A stretch of DNA of 10,972 nucleotides from positions 1-10,972 of the forward strand of contig CAJUFF010000097.1 in assembly GCA_910585505.1 (NCBI GenBank). The letters are read 5' to 3'. The notes below the pieces were generated by a model. It was not told where the DNA came from. It saw nothing but the letters and a program-made list of their open reading frames with translations, and did no database searches. This DNA is from an uncultured Ruminiclostridium sp. GTDB taxonomy: Bacteria; Bacillota; Clostridia; Oscillospirales; Ruminococcaceae. The translations under genes and the position numbers were made by a program. This document shows positions 6,790-10,972 of this stretch, one piece after another. The stretch's first letter is position 1. Each line of letters begins with the position of its first letter.

Positions 6790-8214
6790 TTACCTCCTTG
6801 TGAATCGAAAATTGTTAACATCGTTACAAGTTATTCTAATAGATGTGCCACTAACAGGAATGCCAATTCTTTTCACATAATCCATGAAGTCTTTGCTTCT
6901 AAGTATCTGCTCAGCACATTGTAGTGTGTAGTCTTCTCGTAATTGTGTTATGTATATTCCTGAATAGGGGATAGTGTTTTCATCAAGATTATAAACCTCG
7001 ACTTTATCAGTAACAATTGTTGACATAAGGAGTTTGCAATTGTTTAAATGTGCCAGCGCTTGTGACCGACCATATTCAAACCACAGGGCGCTTTTATCAC
7101 TATTTCTATTATCAAGTTCCTTTCTATACTTTTGCAGATATAATTCAGTTAACGGATATTGCCCAGAAAACTCTTCTAAAGTAAGATGCGTAAGCTTACC
7201 GCAAACATACATATACGGGAATATAATGTATTCATTCCGTCTATATCTTAAAGAACGCGGACTTACTGCTGGTTTTACCATTTCACTCTCGAGTCCAAGC
7301 TCATTTTTCTTTTCTTCACTTAAAACGAAGGCTTTATTATAAAGTGTAGCGATTGTAACTGCCGCATTAAAGACATCACCAAATCGTACCTGATTATCGT
7401 TCGAAAGATAGTGATTACTAAAAACCCACTTTCCTTCTAACATATTTCTGCTTATGTTATATTCGGTATTGTCTGTCACATTTTTATATCTTATGCACTG
7501 CTCATTGCAAGCATTGTCAAACAAAAAAACACTTGTTGAAGTTAATGTTGACTCAAAAATTTTTTGCGATGGATACTCATATATAACTGATATATGCGGT
7601 TTTAATAGTTCTCTCAAATTTTCGGCGAAAACATTTTTAAAAATATTACTAGGAACCAACTGCACCATTTTCCCATTTTCTGACAGGCTAAGTGTTCCAA
7701 GTTCAATAAAAGCATAACAATAGTCAAACTTTCCTAATTTACACGAAGAAAACTTTGATCTTATCATTTTTTTACTGTCATCATCTATATCTATATATGA
7801 AATATACGGGGGGTTTCCTATGACATAATCAAACTTTAAGTCATATTTCATTCTCAAAGCATCAGAATTATGAACATTCCACTTTACAGATGGTAATCCA
7901 TATTCAGCCGCTATTTTATTCAATGCCGTTTTACATTTTAAAAATTGAGTTTTATCATATTCTATCCCAATAATATCTTCTGATAACCCCTCGGCTATTT
8001 TTGCGGATGAAATACCCTGTGAAATGCAGAAATCAATATATCTCTTAACTACCACCTTCAATATATTACCACTTCCAAATGAATTTTCTAGCACCTTTTT
8101 TCCCATTAAATCGGTAGAATAATCAATTAAATCCAACATAATTTCAACCATGTTTTCTGGAGTAAATTTTTGGCATTTGTATTTATTTTCCGTGATATCA
8201 AATATTTTACTCAT
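6790..8214 (-). CDS. N6-adenine DNA methyltransferase, Eco57I/TaqI-like (gamma class)
   Basis: The 474-residue protein has the gamma-class motif order: motif X FTPENMVEIML (17-27), motif I ENSFGSGN (43-50) for S-adenosylmethionine, acidic E85 in GIEYD, and catalytic motif IV NPPY (134-137). The rest (about 240-474) would be the target-recognition part and includes WFEYGRSQAL (378-387), a motif I recall from TaqI/Eco57I-like enzymes. It should methylate adenine in a specific sequence to protect host DNA. No nuclease motif is seen in it, so cleavage would come from the HNH protein of the same operon. The frame is open back to 8370, but that extension runs through the promoter (8267-8295). The ATG at 8212-8214 has AGAGG seven bases upstream, which decides this start. 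It is the first gene of the four-gene operon. Confidence 0.9.
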   Translation of the reverse strand: MSKIFDITENKYKCQKFTPENMVEIMLDLIDYSTDLMGKKVLENSFGSGNILKVVVKRYIDFCISQGISSAKIAEGLSEDIIGIEYDKTQFLKCKTALNKIAAEYGLPSVKWNVHNSDALRMKYDLKFDYVIGNPPYISYIDIDDDSKKMIRSKFSSCKLGKFDYCYAFIELGTLSLSENGKMVQLVPSNIFKNVFAENLRELLKPHISVIYEYPSQKIFESTLTSTSVFLFDNACNEQCIRYKNVTDNTEYNISRNMLEGKWVFSNHYLSNDNQVRFGDVFNAAVTIATLYNKAFVLSEEKKNELGLESEMVKPAVSPRSLRYRRNEYIIFPYMYVCGKLTHLTLEEFSGQYPLTELYLQKYRKELDNRNSDKSALWFEYGRSQALAHLNNCKLLMSTIVTDKVEVYNLDENTIPYSGIYITQLREDYTLQCAEQILRSKDFMDYVKRIGIPVSGTSIRITCNDVNNFRFTRR

Positions 8215-8266
8215 AAACATACCTCTATAATAAGATGCATCACATTTCAAGATGCTATACATTGTC

Positions 8267-8295
8267 ATTATAACACATATAGCAAAAAATGTCAA
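8267..8295 (-). promoter_or_regulatory. Consensus sigma-A promoter of the four-gene cassette
   Basis: On the minus strand TTGACA (8295-8290) is followed by a 17-base spacer and TATAAT (8272-8267), with TGT just before the -10 as an extended element. Both hexamers match the sigma-A consensus exactly. Transcription would begin near 8260, leaving a leader of about 45 bases before the methyltransferase ATG. The strength suggests constitutive expression of the operon, as expected if protective methylation must always be present. Confidence 0.85.
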
Positions 8296-8668
8296 CCATA
8301 GTTTTAGATTTTTTGTTAAATTTGCCCAATTCAGCGCTTTACTACAAATTTGAGCGAAATTAACAGACAATCAGTTATCATTATAATTAAATTGCTATAT
8401 TACTAAAAATGCAGTCCTTGCTTTTCTTTGTTTTATGCAGCTCAATTTTTGACTTGATTTTTGTTTTCGCGTATTCTATGATGGCATTAGAAAAAGGTTG
8501 GGGGGATGGAGCATCTTGCCGAGTCGACCTCGGCTGACCACATATTTGACCATAGACAGCACCGGAGTACACGGAAACAACGGATACAAGACCGTTGAAG
8601 AGGATTTCTTGTGGAGCGGAAACGGCTATAAAAAGCCATTCGCGGCAGAGAGGACAATTTCAGCTCTC
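8296..8668. other. Gene-free stretch upstream of the cassette
   Basis: The first 125 bases (to 8420) are AT-rich without clear signals. The right direct repeat lies at 8421-8453. From 8454 the composition rises towards the level of the right flank. A small hairpin GCCGAG/CTCGGC with loop TCGAC occupies 8518-8534. Short open frames on both strands (8387-8572 minus, 8498-8836 plus) lack ribosome binding sites and recognisable domains. They may be relics of a gene cut by insertion. Confidence 0.5.
8421..8453 (+). repeat. Right copy of the 33-base direct repeat bounding the cassette
   Basis: Same orientation and 30 of 33 identities to 2961-2993, with a repeat-to-repeat distance of 5460 bases. 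It lies 207 bases upstream of the methyltransferase start and beyond the operon promoter, so the pair encloses a complete transcription unit. Confidence 0.85.
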
Positions 8669-8713
8669 TTCGGGACGCAGAGGTCGCGTGTTCAAATCAC
8701 GTCGTCTCGACCA
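8669..8713 (+). pseudogene. 3' half of a tRNA-Pro(CGG) gene, probable attachment-site remnant
   Basis: The bases read as the second half of a tRNA in correct order: anticodon loop TTCGGGA (8669-8675, anticodon CGG), 3' anticodon strand CGCAG, five-base variable loop AGGTC, T-arm GCGTG-TTCAAAT-CACGT (8686-8702), acceptor strand CGTCTCG, discriminator A and encoded CCA (8711-8713). The matching 5' half (acceptor strand CGAGACG, D-arm, 5' anticodon strand) is absent upstream. Integrases commonly recombine in the anticodon-to-3' end part of tRNA genes and leave exactly this kind of copy. By orientation, the inserted DNA should lie to the left and the intact tRNA further left outside the window. 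Identity as Pro is from the anticodon and general resemblance, not from a search. Confidence 0.6.
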
Positions 8714-8718
8714 ACTAA

Positions 8719-8734
8719 TTGTTACCAAAAAGAT
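8719..8734 (+). repeat. First copy of a 16-base direct repeat
   Basis: TTGTTACCAAAAAGAT recurs exactly at 8949-8964 in the same orientation. This copy starts 5 bases after the CCA of the tRNA fragment. Confidence 0.8.
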
Positions 8735-8735
8735 A

Positions 8736-8777
8736 TTATGCCCACAAACGGCAGTGCAAAGCCATTTGTGGGCATAA
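8736..8777. repeat. Long hairpin with 13-base perfect stem
   Basis: The stem pairs 8736-8748 with 8765-8777 (core GCCCACAAA/TTTGTGGGC). An inner GGC/GCC stem (8750-8752, 8761-8763) extends it after one mismatch. There is no T run on the + side, so it is a poor terminator. It may be part of the repeat element that fills this intergenic region. Confidence 0.6.
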
Positions 8778-8882
8778 ATCTTGCGAAAAACAGGATTCGC
8801 GATCCACAGATATTTTCGACACGAAAGTGGACTTGAACCCTCCCCTACAAAATTTTCTTGGTTGAAATTGGATATTTTGACG

Positions 8883-8937
8883 AAATCGCCTGTGAATAAT
8901 TTCTCATTCATGAGAGATCGTTCACAGGCGATTTTTT
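8883..8937 (+). terminator. Rho-independent terminator
   Basis: AAATCGCCTGTGAA (8883-8896) pairs perfectly with 8921-8934, and the T run continues to 8937. A smaller stem CTCAT/ATGAG sits in the loop. The A run at the other side means it could also work on the minus strand. No gene ends right before it, so it may belong to a relic transcript or insulate neighbouring units. Confidence 0.75.
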
Positions 8938-8948
8938 GTTATACAGGG

Positions 8949-8964
8949 TTGTTACCAAAAAGAT
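8949..8964 (+). repeat. Second copy of the 16-base direct repeat
   Basis: Identical to 8719-8734. Here it directly precedes the second T-arm-like unit (GTAGACGGGATTTGAACCC). Confidence 0.8.
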
Positions 8965-9050
8965 GTAGACGGGATTTGAACCCACTCAACAACAAAATTT
9001 TTGAGATCAAAATTGTGCAGATTGCACATATTATAAACATACAAGCATGG

Positions 9051-9104
9051 GCGCCTGTAAGTTGCTTTTCTAATTATGGAAAGCAATTTACGGGCGCTTT
9101 TTTT
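9051..9104 (+). terminator. Strong rho-independent terminator
   Basis: An 18-base stem (9051-9068 with 9080-9097, two G-T wobbles) with an 11-base loop is followed by seven Ts (9098-9104). It would isolate the accessory genes to the right from transcription entering from the left. The operator-like palindrome and -10 of the next gene begin only a few bases later. Confidence 0.85.
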
Positions 9105-9132
9105 GTTTTCCGACGTAATTCGGAAATATAAT
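9103..9132 (+). promoter_or_regulatory. Candidate promoter and operator of the accessory operon
   Basis: TATAAT (9127-9132) with a weak -35 TTGTTT (9103-9108) at 18 bases. The spacer contains the inverted repeat TTCCGA-cgtaat-TCGGAA (9108-9125), which is well placed for a repressor. The leader also has a small AAGCC/GGCTT hairpin (9141-9156). Confidence 0.5.
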
Positions 9133-9180
9133 CGGTTACCAAGCCTTTACGGGCTTGAAATAAAATACGGAGGAATCATT

Positions 9181-9429
9181 ATGAACAACGAAAACAAACA
9201 GAGCAAACCCGACTGTCCGCTGATCGGACAGGACGGGAACATCTTCAATCTTGTCGGAATCGCGGCGAAAACTCTGAAAAGAAACGGTATGTCGACGGAA
9301 GCGACCGAAATGACGGAAAAGGTCTTCGGCAGCGGCAGCTATGAGGAAGCGCTCGGTATCATCGGCGAATACGTCAATATAACCTCGGTCGATGAACCCG
9401 GCGAAGATATGGATATGGGAATGAGATAA
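9181..9429 (+). CDS. Small conserved accessory protein of conjugative elements (function unknown)
   Basis: The 82-residue acidic protein contains CPLIGQDGNIFNLVGIAAKTLK (about 12-33), then a predicted helix with EMTEKVFGSGSYEEALGIIGEYV. I recognise this pattern from small hypothetical proteins that sit in accessory regions of clostridial conjugative transposons, usually beside ArdA-type genes; this is from memory, not a search. Its biochemical role is not known to me. The ATG at 9181 is chosen because ACGGAGGAATC gives a good Shine-Dalgarno 8 bases upstream; the frame is open further upstream but runs through the terminator and promoter. It shares an operon with the next gene, 26 bases away. 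Confidence 0.85.
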   Translation: MNNENKQSKPDCPLIGQDGNIFNLVGIAAKTLKRNGMSTEATEMTEKVFGSGSYEEALGIIGEYVNITSVDEPGEDMDMGMR

Positions 9430-9455
9430 CGCCCTGTCGAAAAGTGGAGGTATAC

Positions 9456-10922
9456 ATGATCAAAGCAACAATTCAGAACAGCCCGTACTGCACAGAAATA
9501 CGATTCCCGTGTTCGGAAACGGAGCTGTCGAAAAAGCTCGACGAGATCGGAATGAATCCGGAACATCTTGCACCGATGGCTACGGTTATTGAAATCGTGC
9601 CTTCGGAGTTATCCGTGCTTGTGGACTGCGATGTAAGTTTGGACGCGCTGAACTATCTCGGCAAGCGGCTTGACGGGCTGGACAAGTTGGAAAGGAAACA
9701 GTTCCTTGCCGCACTGTCATGTGAGGAAACGGGAATCGGATATGGTTTGAAAAATATTATCAACCTTACGGACAACCTCGCGCGTTTTACGCTGATAGAG
9801 AGCACGGACGATATCGAGCGCGTCGGACTGATCCATATGCTCAACATCCGCGGAGGACTTTCCGAATCCGAATGTAACAACAGCGAGTGGCTTATTGATG
9901 AGGGCAGAAAGCTACTGGAATCCGACACGGGGATCGACACGGAATACGGAAAGCTCTTTATTAACGAGGATATTCCGTTTGAGGAAAACTTCAACGGAAC
10001 AACGTTTCCGCCGTATATCAATGATCCCGACGCGTTTGTGATGGTTGAGATCGGCTACGGCGGCTTGTTTGAATATGCGGAAATGCCGTGCGAGGATATC
10101 GCAATCAAGAAAGCGCTGTGCAGACTTGGCGCGGACGATATTCTTGATTGCAAGATTGAAGTCGATTCGAGCAGAGATATTTCCGACGAGCAGTGGGAAA
10201 AGATATGCGAAGTCGAAAAGACAAAGGATATTTTCGGGCTGAACGAGCTGCTGAAAACCGATGGCATTCAAATAAAAAGCGAAAAGCCCGAAAGCATTTT
10301 CAAACAGGAGATCGCCCGATTTTTACAAGGAAATAATTACGATTTTTCCGAAAATAACGGCGTTTTTCTTGTAAATCTAAGCGGTGGCGCAAGCGTTAAA
10401 ATCGCGGATAACGACGCGCTTTGCAGCGACTGCGCATTTACCGAAAAAAACCGCGAAGAATATCTCGCGCTCGGTCGGTTTGTGCGCGGGATTTACGAAT
10501 ATTGTTCGGATTACGAAAATTCTCCCGAATTAAAGGCGGATGGGCTGAATGACAAATACCGTTGTCTTGCGGAGTTCAATCAAACAGTTCTGGCGGCGAA
10601 ATATAGCGATGAATACGGCTTTGAGTTTGTCACTTGGGGCAGAACCTATGACGGAAAATCACTTTGGAACGGGAATTATTATGACGATTATGACGCGGCA
10701 AAAGAGAACTTCGCTGTGCGGTCGGGATTGGTTGACAAGGATAAGCTGTTCGGCACGGAGGAATTTGCATGGCTTAAGAAGTGCGTGAAATTTACCGTAA
10801 GGCACAACGGTGATTTGAAGTTTGATGACGATGACTGCGAGTTTCTCGAAAAATTGAACGAAAAAATCTCGGAAAATATTCCGGAACAAACGCAGAGCGA
10901 TGAGCCGGAAATGTCAATGTAA
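9456..10922 (+). CDS. ArdA-like antirestriction-type accessory protein with C-terminal conjugative-element domain
   Basis: The 488-residue acidic protein shows no membrane segment or catalytic motif. The N-terminal part resembles ArdA-type antirestriction proteins: a strand and FPCSETELSKKLDEIG (about 17-32), LDALNYLGKRLDGL (62-75), and a YGLKNIINLTDNLARF region (about 96-111). A second, weaker copy starts at about 203 (FEYAEMPCEDIAIKKALCRLG). ArdA proteins mimic DNA and block type I restriction enzymes when an element enters a new host. The C-terminal part (about 365-435: CLAEFNQTVLAAKY, FVTWGRTYDG, AAKENFAVRSGLVDKDKLF) matches a domain I know only from hypothetical proteins of Firmicute conjugative elements. 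The true start is the ATG at 9456; the GTG at 9444 is part of the ribosome binding site GTGGAGG. The specific antirestriction role is inference. Confidence 0.75.
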   Translation: MIKATIQNSPYCTEIRFPCSETELSKKLDEIGMNPEHLAPMATVIEIVPSELSVLVDCDVSLDALNYLGKRLDGLDKLERKQFLAALSCEETGIGYGLKNIINLTDNLARFTLIESTDDIERVGLIHMLNIRGGLSESECNNSEWLIDEGRKLLESDTGIDTEYGKLFINEDIPFEENFNGTTFPPYINDPDAFVMVEIGYGGLFEYAEMPCEDIAIKKALCRLGADDILDCKIEVDSSRDISDEQWEKICEVEKTKDIFGLNELLKTDGIQIKSEKPESIFKQEIARFLQGNNYDFSENNGVFLVNLSGGASVKIADNDALCSDCAFTEKNREEYLALGRFVRGIYEYCSDYENSPELKADGLNDKYRCLAEFNQTVLAAKYSDEYGFEFVTWGRTYDGKSLWNGNYYDDYDAAKENFAVRSGLVDKDKLFGTEEFAWLKKCVKFTVRHNGDLKFDDDDCEFLEKLNEKISENIPEQTQSDEPEMSM

Positions 10923-10943
10923 TACTAACAATCATTTAAAATA

Positions 10944-10972
10944 TAGACAAAATACAGAAGATGTGCTATAAT
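10944..10972 (+). promoter_or_regulatory. Sigma-A promoter for a gene beyond the right edge
   Basis: TAGACA (10944-10949), 17 bases, TATAAT (10967-10972), with TGC just before the -10 as extended element. It lies 21 bases after the preceding stop codon and must serve a gene outside the window. Confidence 0.7.

Larger units (their letters stand above)
8827..9015. repeat. Two degenerate related units with tRNA T-arm-like motifs on the minus strand
   Basis: Around 8827-8857 and 8970-9003 the + strand follows a shared pattern: GGA, then C or T, TTGAACCC, a C-rich stretch, then ACAAAATTTT. The complement contains GGGTTCAAGTCC and GGGTTCAAATCCC, which look like tRNA T-arms, but no acceptor stem or CCA follows. 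Each unit runs into a strong hairpin terminator (8883-8937 and 9051-9104). They look like copies of one intergenic element rather than functional RNAs. Confidence 0.4.

Noticed and set aside
8387..8572. 61-codon minus-strand open frame across the right direct repeat
   Set aside because: It has no ribosome binding site, no recognisable domain and runs through the repeat and low-complexity sequence; at most a gene relic.
8637..8713. Complete tRNA gene
   Set aside because: No 5' acceptor strand complementary to CGTCTCG and no D-arm at the right distance, so only the 3' half is supported.
8498..8836. 112-codon plus-strand open frame
   Set aside because: It runs through the tRNA fragment and a long hairpin; the part translated from the tRNA gives a well-known kind of spurious peptide (FGTQRSRVQITSSRP).
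8660..8911. 83-codon minus-strand open frame
   Set aside because: Antisense of the tRNA fragment and hairpins; the ending RRRDLNTRPLRPEES is typical of false proteins from tRNA complements.
2938..9180. CRISPR array or toxin-antitoxin pair in the intergenic regions
   Set aside because: Repeats are only two-copy, without regular spacers, and no pair of small genes with ribosome binding sites is present.

Overview
The window looks like an accessory, mobile-element-rich stretch of a Firmicute, most likely a gut clostridium of the Oscillospiraceae/Ruminococcus kind. The reasons are strong AGGAGG-type ribosome binding sites, sigma-A promoters of the TTGACA/TATAAT type, a VanRS-like two-component pair beside an ABC exporter, and a pair of small accessory genes of the type carried by clostridial conjugative elements. 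The exact species cannot be read from the sequence.

Left part (1-2937, + strand, about half G+C): the last 59 codons of an FtsX-type permease, its MacB/LolD-type ATPase, a hairpin and promoter, then an OmpR-family response regulator and a histidine kinase that overlap by 4 bases. This is a typical envelope-stress or peptide-antibiotic sensing and export module. 

Middle part (about 2961-8453): a visibly AT-rich block (roughly one third G+C by eye) bounded by two 33-base direct repeats with 30 identities (2961-2993 and 8421-8453). It holds four tightly coupled minus-strand genes under one consensus promoter (TTGACA, 17 bases, TATAAT at 8267-8295). In transcription order they are an Eco57I-like adenine DNA methyltransferase, a 714-residue protein with two GHKL ATPase modules (Hsp90/MORC-like in front, histidine-kinase-like behind), a stand-alone receiver-domain protein with every phosphorylation residue kept, and an HNH endonuclease. 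I read this as a candidate restriction-modification-like defence system in which a two-component phosphorelay controls an HNH nuclease. I cannot match it to a named system. This is the most interesting item in the window.

Right part (8454-10972): at 8669-8713 lies what reads as the 3' half of a tRNA-Pro(CGG) gene including CCA, without its 5' half, which is the usual mark of an integrase attachment site. It is followed by about 400 bases of hairpins and degenerate repeats, including two convincing rho-independent terminators. Then come a small conserved accessory gene and a 488-residue ArdA-like antirestriction-type protein with an internal duplication. A good promoter at the right edge points to a gene beyond the window. 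A DNA-modifying cassette next to an antirestriction-type gene and a tRNA scar suggests stacked insertions in one integration hotspot.
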